NCBI RefSeq assembly: GCF_946892675.1
Contig: NZ_CAMPOV010000001.1
Span: 1,400,033 to 1,464,032, forward strand
DNA: 64,000 bases
Reading direction: 5' to 3'
Source of the DNA: Arthrobacter sp. Marseille-P9274
Lineage (GTDB): Bacteria > Actinomycetota > Actinomycetes > Actinomycetales > Micrococcaceae
Part shown: one piece after another, positions 1-8,662 of the stretch
Layout of the letters: each line of letters begins with the position of its first letter
Numbering within the stretch: the first letter of the stretch is position 1
The notes under the pieces: generated by a model
The model's input: only the letters and a program-made list of their open reading frames with translations
What the model was told of the DNA's origin: nothing
Database searches by the model: none
Program-made: the position numbers and the translations under genes

Positions 1-131
1 GACAGGCCGATCAGCGCCATCAGCGGCAGGATCACCGCGATGAGCAGCTGTTCGCCGTTGCGCAGCATGGCCACCGTCTCGTAGCGGCCCTGCAGCAGGA
101 CACGGCGCAGCAGCGGGGCGGGTGCGTTCAC
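1..131 (-). CDS. ABC transporter permease, N-terminal part (runs off the window)
   Basis: This is the start of an integral membrane subunit of an ABC exporter; about 43 codons are visible before the window edge. The GTG start overlaps the TGA of the upstream ATPase gene by four bases (GTGA), so the two are translationally coupled. The visible N-terminus is a short basic cytoplasmic stretch followed by a hydrophobic segment (LLIAVILPLMALIGL), as expected for an ABC-2 type permease. In mycobacteria the equivalent pair sits between ctaA (haem A synthase) and sufR, and the same order is likely here, but the substrate is unknown. The family call rests on context more than on motifs. Confidence 0.7.
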   Translation of the reverse strand, partial: MNAPAPLLRRVLLQGRYETVAMLRNGEQLLIAVILPLMALIGL

Positions 132-1084
132 CGCAGCTCCTTTCCGGAAATGTCGAGGAAGACGTCTTCCAGCGAACGCGGTGCCATGTGGATCGCTGCC
201 GGCATCACGTCGTGCGCGGCCCAGAACTGCGCCAGCCGCACCAGATGTTCCGGCGCCAGCGCCCCGGTCACGGTGTAGCGTCCGGGCACGGCCTCGTGCA
301 CGTCGAGCGGCAGTGCGCGCAGCTCGGCCAGGTCCAGCCCGGCCCGGGCGTCGAACGTCAGGAGGCGTTCGACGCCGGCGCTTTCGTCGGTGGCTTTCGT
401 CAGTTCCGCGACGGTTCCGTGGGCGACTGTCTTGCCGGCGTCGATAATGAAGACGTAGTCCGCCAGACGCTGCGCGTCATCCATGAGGTGGGTAGTGAGG
501 ATGATGCCCAGGCCCTCGGCGCGGAGCTCCTGGATCAGGTCGAACACCACGGCGCGGGACTGCGGATCGAGGCCGGCGCTGGGTTCGTCCAGGAACAGGA
601 CTTCCGGATCCCCGACCAGGGCCGCGGCCAGGGCGACCCGCTGTTTCTGCCCGCCGGAGAGGCGGCGGATGGGGGTGTTGGAGAAGTGGTGGATGCCCAG
701 GCGCTCGACGAGGTCGTCGACGCTCCGCGGCCTGCTGTACATGCCGGCCACGTGCCGCAGGAGGGAAACGGGGCGGATCGCCTGCGGCAGGCCGCCCTCC
801 TGCAGCATGACGCCGACGCGGCTGCGCAGGACGGCTCCGGCCTCGAAAGGATCCTGGCCAAGGAGCCGGACGCTGCCGCCGTTGGGCCGGGTCAGGCCCT
901 GGGCGCACTCGAGCGTGGTCGTCTTGCCGGCCCCGTTGGCGCCGAGCAGCGCGGTAACCTGGCCCGGGTAGGCGCGCAGATGCACGCCGTCGATCACGCG
1001 GACCATCTTGCCGTCCAGCGCCGCTACCGGCCCAAGATCTTTAACGAGCCCCTGGATGTCGAGGCAGGGATCGGAATGAGGCAC
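128..1084 (-). CDS. ABC transporter ATP-binding protein
   Basis: This 318-residue nucleotide-binding subunit should drive the exporter whose permease gene follows with a 4-base overlap. Walker A (GANGAGKTT, about residues 48-56), the signature LSGGQKQR (about 140) and Walker B VLFLDEP (about 163) are intact, and the H-loop lies in ILTTHLMDDAQ. The C-terminal third resembles ABC-2 drug or haem type ATPases. The start is GTG; there is no clearly better downstream start. It is divergent from sufR, as Rv1458c is from Rv1460 in Mycobacterium, which suggests a link to respiratory or haem biogenesis. The substrate cannot be read from the sequence. Confidence 0.88.
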   Translation of the reverse strand: MPHSDPCLDIQGLVKDLGPVAALDGKMVRVIDGVHLRAYPGQVTALLGANGAGKTTTLECAQGLTRPNGGSVRLLGQDPFEAGAVLRSRVGVMLQEGGLPQAIRPVSLLRHVAGMYSRPRSVDDLVERLGIHHFSNTPIRRLSGGQKQRVALAAALVGDPEVLFLDEPSAGLDPQSRAVVFDLIQELRAEGLGIILTTHLMDDAQRLADYVFIIDAGKTVAHGTVAELTKATDESAGVERLLTFDARAGLDLAELRALPLDVHEAVPGRYTVTGALAPEHLVRLAQFWAAHDVMPAAIHMAPRSLEDVFLDISGKELR

Positions 1085-1092
1085 CAGAACAT

Positions 1093-1107
1093 TCTACGCG
1101 ACGTAGA
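1093..1107. promoter_or_regulatory. Inverted repeat in the ABC exporter / sufR intergenic region
   Basis: A 6-3-6 palindrome (TCTACG-CGA-CGTAGA) lies 9-23 bases upstream of the ABC ATPase start and about 90 bases upstream of sufR. Its place between divergent genes makes it a candidate repressor site, possibly for SufR. It does not match the ACACT-N5-TGTGA type site that I recall for mycobacterial SufR, so the assignment is speculative. Confidence 0.3.
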
Positions 1108-1196
1108 GACGCCCGCTGCGGCCGGCCCGGACCACGCTAAGGGGCGCCTTACTGGAGGCCGGGAAGAGAATAAGTCATGATTGTGTTGTGTATTCC

Positions 1197-1967
1197 ATGA
1201 CGAACCCTACCTCTTCGCGCGCCCAGGCGGCCGATACAGAGGAGCGCACGCGGGACAAGGTCCTGCACGCCGTTTTGGAGCACGGCCCCGTCAGCGCGGC
1301 TGAACTGGGCGAGATCCTGGGCTTCACGCCCGCGGCGGTCCGTCGGCACCTGGACGCGCTCTCACGCGGGGGCCTGATCGAGATCAAGCTGGTCACCAAC
1401 TCGGCCTCCGGGGCCGGGCGCCCCGCCCGGCGCTATGTGCTCAGCCGGCAGGGCCAGTCGAAGCTAGGCGACGACTACCTGGTGATCGCCCGCGACGCGC
1501 TCAACGCATTGTCCGAGGCGGCCGGCGAGGAAGCCGTCGCGGTCTTCGCCCGGCGGCGCTACGCTGACATGGAACAACGCTACCGTCCCGTCGTCGAGGC
1601 GGCAGGGCCGGAGATCGAGGCGAGGGCCGAGGCGCTGGCCAGGGCTTTGAGCGAAGACGGCTTCGTCGGGTCGACCACCGTGGTGGGCCAGAAGTCCCCG
1701 CACAGCACGATGCTGGCGGTGCAGCTGTGCCAGGGGCACTGCCCGATCCAGCAGCTCGCGGCGGAATTCCCCGCGTTCTGCGACAGCGAAACCGAAGTTT
1801 TTGCCCGACTGCTCGGAGTGGATGTGCGCCGCCTGTCCACGCTCTCGAGCGGGGGCCACGTCTGTACGACCCACATTCCCGTGGGCCGAACAAGGTCTGC
1901 GGTTCGGGATTCCGAACCGGCGCCAGGCACCAGAAGAGTATCCATCAATCTGCAGGAGAGGCCGTAA
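1197..1967 (+). CDS. sufR: SufR-like iron-sulfur transcriptional regulator
   Basis: This 256-residue winged-helix regulator probably represses the suf operon when it holds an Fe-S cluster. The N-terminal HTH covers about residues 17-60 ([20 protein letters not shown]). The C-terminal region keeps four cysteines at about 178, 182, 195 and 223, in LCQGHCP, FCDS and HVCTT, the pattern expected for cluster ligands in SufR. It is the first gene of the operon, and its TAA overlaps the sufB ATG by one base. I chose ATG 1197 over the in-frame GTG at 1188 because the protein then begins MTNPTSS directly before a disordered linker. The name follows both motif and position. Confidence 0.88.
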   Translation: MTNPTSSRAQAADTEERTRDKVLHAVLEHGPVSAAELGEILGFTPAAVRRHLDALSRGGLIEIKLVTNSASGAGRPARRYVLSRQGQSKLGDDYLVIARDALNALSEAAGEEAVAVFARRRYADMEQRYRPVVEAAGPEIEARAEALARALSEDGFVGSTTVVGQKSPHSTMLAVQLCQGHCPIQQLAAEFPAFCDSETEVFARLLGVDVRRLSTLSSGGHVCTTHIPVGRTRSAVRDSEPAPGTRRVSINLQERP

Positions 1968-3451
1968 TGACGGACCAAGTGGATCAGGGCGTGAAGGATG
2001 CCATCGGCAACACCGATGTCTCCGACACCACCATTTCCGAGATCCTTGAGAAGAACCCCGAGCTGCATGGCATCGGGAACTACGCGTTCGGTTGGGCGGA
2101 TAAAAACGATGCGGGCGCCAATGCGCGCCGCGGCCTGAATGAGGAAGTCGTCCGGGATATTTCGGCTAAGAAGAACGAGCCGGAATGGATGCTGGATCTT
2201 CGACTGAAGGGCCTGAAGTACTTCGACCGCAAGCCCATGCCGACGTGGGGAGCGGACCTCTCCGGGATCGACTTCGACAACATCAAGTACTTCGTCCGCT
2301 CGACGGAGAAGCAGGCCGCCACGTGGGAGGACCTGCCCGAGGACATCCGGAACACCTACGAGAAGCTCGGCATCCCCGAAGCGGAGCGGAGCCGCCTCGT
2401 TTCCGGCGTCGCGGCCCAGTACGAGTCCGAGGTTGTCTACCACCAGATCCGCGAGGACCTGGAAGCCCAGGGCGTCATCTTCCTGGACACCGACACCGCG
2501 CTGAAGGAACACCCCGAGATCTTCGAGGAGTACTTCGGTTCCGTGATCCCGGTGGGCGACAACAAGTTCGCCTCCCTGAACACGGCCGTGTGGTCCGGCG
2601 GTTCCTTCGTGTACGTCCCGAAGGGTGTCCACGTGGAGATCCCGCTGCAGGCCTACTTCCGCATCAACACGGAGAACATGGGCCAGTTCGAGCGCACGCT
2701 CATCATTGCGGACGAGGACTCCTACGTCCACTACATCGAAGGCTGCACCGCGCCGATCTACACGTCGGACTCGCTGCACTCGGCCGTCGTCGAAATCATC
2801 GTGAAGAAGGGCGCCCGCGTCCGCTACACGACGATCCAGAACTGGTCGAACAACGTTTACAACCTGGTGACCAAGCGCGCCGTCGCCCACGAGGGCGCGA
2901 CGATGGAATGGGTCGACGGCAACATCGGCTCCAAGGTCACGATGAAGTACCCGGCCGTGTACCTGACCGGCGAGCATGCGAAGGGCGAGACCCTCTCCAT
3001 CGCGTTCGCCGGCGCCGGCCAGCACCAGGACACCGGTTCCAAGATGGTGCACATCGCCCCGAACACCTCCAGCTCCATCGTTTCCAAGTCGGTGGCGCGC
3101 GGCGGCGGGCGGGCTGCGTACCGCGGCCTTGTCCAGGTCCGGGAAAGCGCGAAGAACTCCAAGAACAGCGTGGTCTGCGACGCACTGCTGGTGGACACCA
3201 TTTCGCGCTCCGACACCTACCCCTACATCGATGTCCGCCAGGACGACGTGACCATGGGGCACGAGGCGACCGTCTCCCGCGTCAGCGAAGAGCAGCTGTT
3301 CTACCTGATGTCCCGAGGCATGCCCGAGGACGAAGCCATGGCCATGATCGTGCGCGGGTTCGTTGAGCCCATCGCCCGCGAGCTGCCGATGGAATACGCC
3401 CTCGAGCTCAACCGCCTGATCGAACTGCAGATGGAAGGATCCGTAGGTTAA
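1967..3451 (+). CDS. sufB: Fe-S cluster assembly scaffold SufB
   Basis: SufB is the scaffold subunit of the SufBC2D complex, on which Fe-S clusters are built in the cytosol. The 494-residue length matches intein-free SufB; the intein found in many mycobacterial homologues is absent. The C-terminal beta-helix core is well conserved, including the sulfur-accepting cysteine region [10 protein letters not shown] (Cys about 404) and the terminal helix motif [17 protein letters not shown]. The start is the ATG that overlaps the sufR stop, preceded by a GGAG-type Shine-Dalgarno. sufD overlaps the stop by one base, so sufR-sufB-sufD are tightly coupled. Confidence 0.97.
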   Translation: MTDQVDQGVKDAIGNTDVSDTTISEILEKNPELHGIGNYAFGWADKNDAGANARRGLNEEVVRDISAKKNEPEWMLDLRLKGLKYFDRKPMPTWGADLSGIDFDNIKYFVRSTEKQAATWEDLPEDIRNTYEKLGIPEAERSRLVSGVAAQYESEVVYHQIREDLEAQGVIFLDTDTALKEHPEIFEEYFGSVIPVGDNKFASLNTAVWSGGSFVYVPKGVHVEIPLQAYFRINTENMGQFERTLIIADEDSYVHYIEGCTAPIYTSDSLHSAVVEIIVKKGARVRYTTIQNWSNNVYNLVTKRAVAHEGATMEWVDGNIGSKVTMKYPAVYLTGEHAKGETLSIAFAGAGQHQDTGSKMVHIAPNTSSSIVSKSVARGGGRAAYRGLVQVRESAKNSKNSVVCDALLVDTISRSDTYPYIDVRQDDVTMGHEATVSRVSEEQLFYLMSRGMPEDEAMAMIVRGFVEPIARELPMEYALELNRLIELQMEGSVG

Positions 3452-4734
3452 TGACTGAGACCACTGAGAAAGCACGCATCGGTGCTCCGGCCATCGACGG
3501 GTTCTCCGAAGAAGGCGAGGACCTCTCGCCCGTGAACGCGGCCCAGGGACCCCTCGCCGGTGCCAGCACCAAGGGCCACAGCCACGGCGGCGGAGTCGGT
3601 GTTCCGGACAGCTCCCGCGCCGGACGCCGCACCTCCTACAAGCTGGCGGACTTCCCGCAGCTGACCGGGCGCGAAGAGGACTGGCGGTTCACCCCGCTCA
3701 AGCGGCTGCGCGGCCTGCACATCGAGCCGCTCACCGGCGCAGCGCCGTCCCTGGCCGTCACCGGCCCGGAGGGTGGCGAAGCCCCGTCCTCCGTGAAGGT
3801 GGAGACCGTGGACCGCAGCGATGCCCGCATCGGCAGCGCCGGCATTCCCGAGGACCGGGTATCCGCGGCAGCCTGGGAGGCCTTTACCGAGGCAACCGTG
3901 CTGACCATCCCGGCCGAGACGGAACTGGAGACCGGCGTGGTCGTCGCCATCGACGGCACCGGGACCGAGGCCTCGGCCCAGCACCTGGTGATCGTCGCCG
4001 AGCGGTTCTCCAAGGCCGTCGTCGTCCTCGACCACAAGGGCAGCGCCACCGTCTCGCAGAACGTCGAGATCGACGTCCGCGACGGCGCCGAGCTCACCGT
4101 GGTTTCCGTCCAGGAATGGAACGACGACGCGGTGCACGCCTCGTCGCAGCAGGCCAAGATCGGCCGCGACGCCAAGTTCAAGCACGTGTCCGTCAGCCTC
4201 GGCGGCGACCTGGTCCGCGTGACCCCGTCGGCGCGCTTCAGCCAGCCCGGCGGCGACGTCGAGCTCTTCGGCCTGTACTTCGCCGACGCCGGACAGCACC
4301 TGGAACAGCGGCTGTTCGTTGACCACGGCGTGCCGAACTGCAAGTCCCGGGTGCTGTACAAGGGTGCCCTGCAGGGCCAGGCCGCGCACACCGTCTGGGT
4401 GGGCGACGTCCTGATCCGCAAGGAGGCCGAGGGCACGGACAGCTATGAGGCCAACCGCAACCTGGTCCTGACGGACGGCGCACGCGCCGACTCCGTGCCG
4501 AACCTGGAGATCGAGACCGGCCTGATCGAAGGTGCCGGCCACGCCAGCACCACCGGACGGTTCGACGACGAGCACCTGTTCTACCTGATGGCGCGCGGCA
4601 TCCCCGAGGATGAAGCCCGCCGCCTGGTGGTCCGCGGGTTCCTCAACGAGATCATCCAGCAGATCCGGGTTCCGGAACTGGAGGAGCGGCTGACCGAGGC
4701 CGTCGAGCGGGAACTGGCGGCAGGGAACCTCTGA
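3451..4734 (+). CDS. sufD: Fe-S cluster assembly protein SufD
   Basis: SufD is the SufB paralogue that completes the SufBC2D scaffold and is thought to help with iron entry. The 427-residue protein has a variable N-terminus followed by the beta-helix core, and ends with the shared family motif LMARGIPEDEARRLVVRGFL. The EANRNLVL and SVPNLEIE segments before it are typical of SufD. The gene overlaps sufB by one base (TAATG) and overlaps the following Rieske gene in the same way (TGATG), which indicates a polycistronic unit with coupled translation. Confidence 0.96.
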   Translation: MTETTEKARIGAPAIDGFSEEGEDLSPVNAAQGPLAGASTKGHSHGGGVGVPDSSRAGRRTSYKLADFPQLTGREEDWRFTPLKRLRGLHIEPLTGAAPSLAVTGPEGGEAPSSVKVETVDRSDARIGSAGIPEDRVSAAAWEAFTEATVLTIPAETELETGVVVAIDGTGTEASAQHLVIVAERFSKAVVVLDHKGSATVSQNVEIDVRDGAELTVVSVQEWNDDAVHASSQQAKIGRDAKFKHVSVSLGGDLVRVTPSARFSQPGGDVELFGLYFADAGQHLEQRLFVDHGVPNCKSRVLYKGALQGQAAHTVWVGDVLIRKEAEGTDSYEANRNLVLTDGARADSVPNLEIETGLIEGAGHASTTGRFDDEHLFYLMARGIPEDEARRLVVRGFLNEIIQQIRVPELEERLTEAVERELAAGNL

Positions 4735-5093
4735 TGGCGGAAACACCGCGGGGAAAGCTGGTCTGCAAGGCCTCCGAGGTGCAGGTCAAGCAGGCGCTGC
4801 GCATCCTGATCGACGATTATCCGGTGGCGGTCGTGCGTGATTCCGACGGCGAACTCCATGCGCTGGGGGACACGTGCTCGCACGAGGACTACTCGCTGTC
4901 GGAGGGCGACGTCGAGGACTGCACGATCGAGTGCTGGGGCCACGGTTCCCAGTTCGACCTGCGCAGCGGCCAGCCCCTGAGCCTGCCGGCCTACGATCCC
5001 GTCCCGGTGTTCGCGCTGACCGTTGACGGCGACGACGTGTACGTCGACGTCGCAACCGTCGTCAACGGAGCCAGCGCTCCGGACCTGAACTAA
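4734..5093 (+). CDS. Rieske-type [2Fe-2S] ferredoxin in the suf operon
   Basis: This 119-residue protein has a complete Rieske motif, C48-x-H50 and C67-x2-H70, with the sequences TCSHED and CWGHGSQF binding a [2Fe-2S] cluster. It matches small non-haem iron oxygenase ferredoxin subunits. Its place between sufD and sufC, overlapping the sufD stop by one base, suggests a role in Fe-S biogenesis, perhaps electron supply or as a first client, and not in aromatic oxygenation; no oxygenase gene lies nearby. This arrangement recurs in actinobacterial suf operons, as far as I recall. Confidence 0.93.
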   Translation: MAETPRGKLVCKASEVQVKQALRILIDDYPVAVVRDSDGELHALGDTCSHEDYSLSEGDVEDCTIECWGHGSQFDLRSGQPLSLPAYDPVPVFALTVDGDDVYVDVATVVNGASAPDLN

Positions 5094-5114
5094 GAACTTC
5101 AACAACTTCACGAA

Positions 5115-5142
5115 GCGGCCGCCTCACGACACGGGCGGCCGC
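5115..5142 (+). promoter_or_regulatory. Intercistronic hairpin before sufC
   Basis: A perfect 9-bp stem (GCGGCCGCC / GGCGGCCGC, loop of 10) ends 2 bases before the AGGAGA Shine-Dalgarno of sufC. No T-run follows, so it is unlikely to be a simple terminator. It could stabilise or process the mRNA and raise SufC output relative to SufB and SufD. Confidence 0.5.
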
Positions 5143-5161
5143 ACAGGAGAAAGCAGAGAAT

Positions 5162-5926
5162 ATGTCGACTCTGGACATCAAGGACCTCCACGTCAGCATC
5201 GAGACGGAGCAGGGCAAGAAGGAAATCCTCAAGGGCGTTTCCCTCACCATCAACACCGGCGAGATCCACGCGATCATGGGCCCGAACGGCTCCGGCAAGT
5301 CCACGCTGGCTTCCACCATTGCCGGCCACCCGCGCTACACCGTGGACTCCGGTTCCATCACCCTGGACGGGGAAGACGTCCTGGAGATGAGCGTTGACGA
5401 GCGCGCCCGCGCCGGCCTCTTCCTCGCCATGCAGTACCCCGTCGAGGTCCCCGGCGTCACCATGACCAACTTCCTGCGCACCGCCAAGACCGCCCTGGAC
5501 GGCGAAGCTCCGAAGCTGCGCACCTGGACCAAGGACGTCAAGGAAGCGATGAGCCAGCTGCGCATCGACGCGGACTTCGCCCAGCGCAATGTCAACGAAG
5601 GTTTCTCCGGCGGCGAGAAGAAGCGCGTCGAGATCCTGCAGCTTGAACTCTTCAAGCCGAAGTTCGCCATCATGGACGAAACCGACTCCGGCCTGGACGT
5701 CGACGCCCTCAAGGTCGTCTCCGAAGGGCACAACCGGGTCCACGAGGCCGGCGGTATGGGCACCCTGCTCATCACCCACTACACCCGGATCCTGCGCTAC
5801 ATCAAGCCCGACTTTGTCCACGTCTTCGTCGACGGCAAGATCGCTGAAGAGGGCGGCCCCGAACTCGCGGACCGGCTGGAAGAGGAAGGCTACGACCGCT
5901 TCCTGCCGACCGCTGCAAAGGCCTGA
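5162..5926 (+). CDS. sufC: Fe-S cluster assembly ATPase SufC
   Basis: SufC is the ABC-type ATPase of the SufBC2D scaffold. The 254-residue protein has Walker A GPNGSGKST (about 40-48), signature SGGEKKR and Walker B FAIMDETDSGLD; the DETDSGLD form separates SufC from transport ATPases. The H-loop lies in ITHYTRIL. It starts 68 bases after the Rieske gene, behind a hairpin and an AGGAGA ribosome-binding site, so it may be expressed partly independently of sufBD. sufT follows after two bases. Confidence 0.97.
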   Translation: MSTLDIKDLHVSIETEQGKKEILKGVSLTINTGEIHAIMGPNGSGKSTLASTIAGHPRYTVDSGSITLDGEDVLEMSVDERARAGLFLAMQYPVEVPGVTMTNFLRTAKTALDGEAPKLRTWTKDVKEAMSQLRIDADFAQRNVNEGFSGGEKKRVEILQLELFKPKFAIMDETDSGLDVDALKVVSEGHNRVHEAGGMGTLLITHYTRILRYIKPDFVHVFVDGKIAEEGGPELADRLEEEGYDRFLPTAAKA

Positions 5927-5928
5927 TC

Positions 5929-6258
5929 ATGACCGAAACCAACGCTTCCCGCACCTCGCTGGAGGACGTCGAAGAGGCACTCAAGGACGTCATCGACCCG
6001 GAGCTCGGTGTCAACGTCGTTGACCTCGGGCTGCTGTACGGCCTCAAGTACGCCGAGGACGGCGCGCTGCTGATCGACATGACGCTCACCACCGCGGCGT
6101 GCCCGCTGACCGACGTCATCGAAGAGCAGACGGGCAAGGCCCTGGACGGCGTCGTCGACGAATGGCGCCTGAACTGGGTCTGGATGCCGCCGTGGGGCCC
6201 GGAGAAAATCACGGACGACGGCCGCGACCAGATGCGCGCCCTCGGTTTCAACATCTAG
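5929..6258 (+). CDS. sufT: SufT / MIP18-family Fe-S assembly factor
   Basis: This 109-residue DUF59 (MIP18) protein probably acts in Fe-S cluster maturation or transfer to targets. The family signature DPELGVNVVDLGLLYG (about 23-38) and the TTAACPL segment with its conserved cysteine at 58 are present. The gene starts two bases after the sufC stop and ends the operon; a hairpin terminator follows. The desulfurase (sufS) and sufU genes that lie between sufC and sufT in mycobacteria are missing here. Confidence 0.92.
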   Translation: MTETNASRTSLEDVEEALKDVIDPELGVNVVDLGLLYGLKYAEDGALLIDMTLTTAACPLTDVIEEQTGKALDGVVDEWRLNWVWMPPWGPEKITDDGRDQMRALGFNI

Positions 6259-6274
6259 CTGCCCCCGCAGCTGG

Positions 6275-6309
6275 GCGGTTGCCGGTTCCGACCAGGGACC
6301 GGCAACCGC
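6275..6309 (+). terminator. Terminator hairpin after the suf operon
   Basis: A 15-bp stem with one T-G pair and a 5-base loop starts 17 bases after the sufT stop. There is no long T-tract, which is common for actinobacterial terminators. Confidence 0.7.
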
Positions 6310-6364
6310 TGCGTTAACCGCCTTTGCCGCCCGCCGCCGTCGTAATTGGCGCTAGCATCAAGGC

Positions 6365-7105
6365 ATGGCAGAACCACCCTTTGCCGGCCCGGCCGCCGGA
6401 CGGTACAACGAGGAAACCGCTGCGCAGCTGTTCCACGGCGCGACGGCCCTGATGGCGGTCCTCGGGCTGGTCCTGCAGATCATGGCCACCGGAGAATCGC
6501 CGGCGCACGCGGTGGCCCCGGCCCACATCTGGTGGAACTTCCTCGGCTCGGCCAGCCTCCACCTCAACGCGCTCGTCTTCATCGTGTCCCTCAGCCTTCT
6601 CATGGAGCCCGCACGCGCCGGGGGACCCGTCTGGCGCGCCGTCCGCGTGGTTACGCTGGCCGGAACACTGCTGCTTCTCCTGCTCCAGTTCACGCCCTTG
6701 CGCGGCATCCCGGACTTTGCCGCCCTGAGCCCTACGGCGGTCTTCGCGGACCGGCTCCTGCACTACGCGGTCCCGATCATGGTCATCGTCGGCTGGCTGA
6801 TTTTCGGGCCGCGGCCCCGGATCACGCCGCTGCGGGTCCTCTGGTCCCTGGTCTATCCGGCCGCATGGCTCCTCGGGGTGTTCATCCGCGGCGCGGCCAC
6901 CGGCTGGTACCCCTACCCACTGCTCGACGTGGGCCTGGCAGGCATCGGCCCGGTCCTGGTCAACTGCGTCATGGTCCTGCTGCTCTGGCTCGGGGCAGGC
7001 TTCGTCTTCCTGACGCTCGATCTAGCCATGGGCCGTGAGCCGGACGGCTACCTGCCGGGCTTCGGCGACGATTCGCGGGCCGAGGTGGACGACCGGAACC
7101 TCTAG
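6365..7105 (+). CDS. Pr6Pr family membrane protein
   Basis: This 246-residue integral membrane protein has about six predicted membrane segments. The pattern of histidine-bearing helices (LFHGATALMAVLG, HLNALVFIVSLSLL, LLHYAVPIMVIVGW) and the GWYPYPLLDV motif before the last helix are typical of the Pr6Pr (FAR-17a/AIG1-like) family. Its function is unknown; eukaryotic relatives include fatty-acid ester hydrolases, but I see no independent evidence for that activity here. It stands alone, and its stop overlaps the stop of the convergent metallopeptidase gene (CTAG). Confidence 0.8.
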   Translation: MAEPPFAGPAAGRYNEETAAQLFHGATALMAVLGLVLQIMATGESPAHAVAPAHIWWNFLGSASLHLNALVFIVSLSLLMEPARAGGPVWRAVRVVTLAGTLLLLLLQFTPLRGIPDFAALSPTAVFADRLLHYAVPIMVIVGWLIFGPRPRITPLRVLWSLVYPAAWLLGVFIRGAATGWYPYPLLDVGLAGIGPVLVNCVMVLLLWLGAGFVFLTLDLAMGREPDGYLPGFGDDSRAEVDDRNL

Positions 7106-8001
7106 GGCCGGTCCAGGTCGGCGGCGTTGAAGGTGTCGCAGGCGGCCGGATCCCGGGTCTCGTAGCCCTGCGAGAACCACGCCCGGCGCTGCTCGCTTGA
7201 GCCGTGGGTCCACGTGTGCGGGTTGACCTGGCCGCTGCTGGCCTCCTGGATCCGGTCATCGCCGACGGCGGAGGCCGCGGAGATCGCGTCGCTCAGGTCC
7301 TCGTTGGTCAGCGGCTGCATGAACGGCTCGCCCGTGGCCGGATCCACCTGCTGGGTGGCGTTGCCCGCCCAGACTCCCGCATAGCAGTCGGCCTGCAGCT
7401 CCACGCGGACCGCCCCGGAGCCCGGACCCTGCGGGTCCTGCTGCGAGTAGTCCAGGACGCCGGTCAGGTTCTGGATGTGGTGCCCGAACTCATGGGCCAC
7501 GACGTATTCCTCGGCCAGCGGGCCTTCAGCGGCGCCGAGCTGGTCGGTCAGCTGGTCGAAGAAGCCCACATCGAAGTACGCCGTGGAATCCCGCGGGCAG
7601 TAGAACGGCCCGACGGCGCTGGTCGCGCTGCCGCAGCCGGTGCTGACCTGACCGTCGAACAGCACGGCGTCGGGAACCGGGTACTGCAGGTTGTAGCGGG
7701 GGAGCGCCTCGCCCCAGTAGCGGTTGAGGCTGTTGACCGTGGCGACAACCCGGCAATCGCGCCGCGCGTTCGCGTCCGCCCCGGTCTCGCATTCCAACCG
7801 GAGCTCCTGGCCGTCGGCGGCCACCTGCCCCGAAGAAGGGCTGGCGCCGGTGAGGCTCTGCAGCAGCTCGGGCGGAACGCCGAGCAGGCTGGCGATCAGC
7901 AAGATCAGCCCGCCGCCGCCGATGGCAATCTTCCCGCCCATCCCGCCGCGCCGATCCGAAACCTGCGAGGTGTCCAGCCGCGAGCCCTGATTGAAACTCA
8001 T
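7102..8001 (-). CDS. Neutral zinc metallopeptidase, YpfJ family
   Basis: This 299-residue membrane-anchored protein carries a zincin motif, VVAHEFGHHIQNLTG (HEFGH at about 168). The N-terminus is hydrophilic and followed by a single membrane segment (IAIGGGGLILLIASLLGV, about 25-42), so the peptidase domain should face outside. The C-terminal ELQADCYAG and TWTHGSSEQRRAWF motifs are characteristic of the YpfJ (KPN_02809) putative neutral zinc metallopeptidases. Substrates are unknown. The gene is monocistronic and convergent with the Pr6Pr gene. Confidence 0.92.
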   Translation of the reverse strand: MSFNQGSRLDTSQVSDRRGGMGGKIAIGGGGLILLIASLLGVPPELLQSLTGASPSSGQVAADGQELRLECETGADANARRDCRVVATVNSLNRYWGEALPRYNLQYPVPDAVLFDGQVSTGCGSATSAVGPFYCPRDSTAYFDVGFFDQLTDQLGAAEGPLAEEYVVAHEFGHHIQNLTGVLDYSQQDPQGPGSGAVRVELQADCYAGVWAGNATQQVDPATGEPFMQPLTNEDLSDAISAASAVGDDRIQEASSGQVNPHTWTHGSSEQRRAWFSQGYETRDPAACDTFNAADLDRP

Positions 8002-8035
8002 GCGCTAACAATAACGCCCGGTCCCGTCCGGCGGG

Positions 8036-8662
8036 TCAGTCCCTGGTCTTTTCGCCAAGCCCGCGCGCGGCCAGGGCGTCCCCTGTCTGGCGCGCGTAGG
8101 CGACGGCGCCAATCAGGACCGGCTGCACGATGGCCCGCGGCGACGTCCCGAGGCCCCGGGCCCGGGCGGCGTCGCGGACATCATGCAGGGATCCGAGCAG
8201 GAACGGTATGCTGCGCAGCATCAACCCGATGGTCAGCGCGAAGCGCTCCGGGTCCGCGCCGAAACGCCGCAGCGGCGTGACCGCCGCGACCAGGCCGTCC
8301 AGCAGTCGCTGGACCTCCGTGGTGGATGTCAGCAGGTTGGCGGCGTAGATGCACGCGACCAGCCCGGCCGCGACGCCCAGCGCGGCGGGGAGCGAATCGA
8401 CCCACCAGCGGTAGCCGAGCACCACCAGCAGGAACAGCCACATGCTGCGGAGCGGGGCCACCAGGCGCCCGGCGGGCAGGCGGGCCGCCAGGTGCACCAG
8501 AACGACGGCGGCAAGCACCACGGCGCGTGGCCACGGTTCGCGGAGGGCCAGCACGGCCACCCCCGTGGCCACGAGGAACGCGAACTTCAGCGCGAGCGGT
8601 GCCCGGTGCAGCCAGCTGCTGCCCGGCACGTAAGCGCTGACCAGGTGGGCGTGGCCGCGCAC
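8036..8662 (-). CDS. bioN: Biotin ECF transporter transmembrane protein (EcfT/BioN)
   Basis: This 208-residue membrane protein is the coupling subunit of an energy-coupling factor importer. It has several hydrophobic helices and the EcfT cytoplasmic coupling motifs near the C-terminus: ARARGLG (about 169-175) and AARGLGEK, the two A-R-G boxes that contact the ATPases. The GTG start directly abuts the stop of the ATPase gene. With bioY and bioM it forms a dedicated biotin transporter, so BioN is preferred over a shared group II EcfT. Confidence 0.93.
   Translation of the reverse strand: MRGHAHLVSAYVPGSSWLHRAPLALKFAFLVATGVAVLALREPWPRAVVLAAVVLVHLAARLPAGRLVAPLRSMWLFLLVVLGYRWWVDSLPAALGVAAGLVACIYAANLLTSTTEVQRLLDGLVAAVTPLRRFGADPERFALTIGLMLRSIPFLLGSLHDVRDAARARGLGTSPRAIVQPVLIGAVAYARQTGDALAARGLGEKTRD

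Noticed and set aside
1967-3451. Intein in SufB
   Set aside because: The protein has the standard intein-free length and the conserved blocks are continuous.
1580-3475. 631-codon open frame on the minus strand opposite sufR and sufB
   Set aside because: It is antisense to well-conserved sufB, shows no family motif and is explained by high-GC codon structure.
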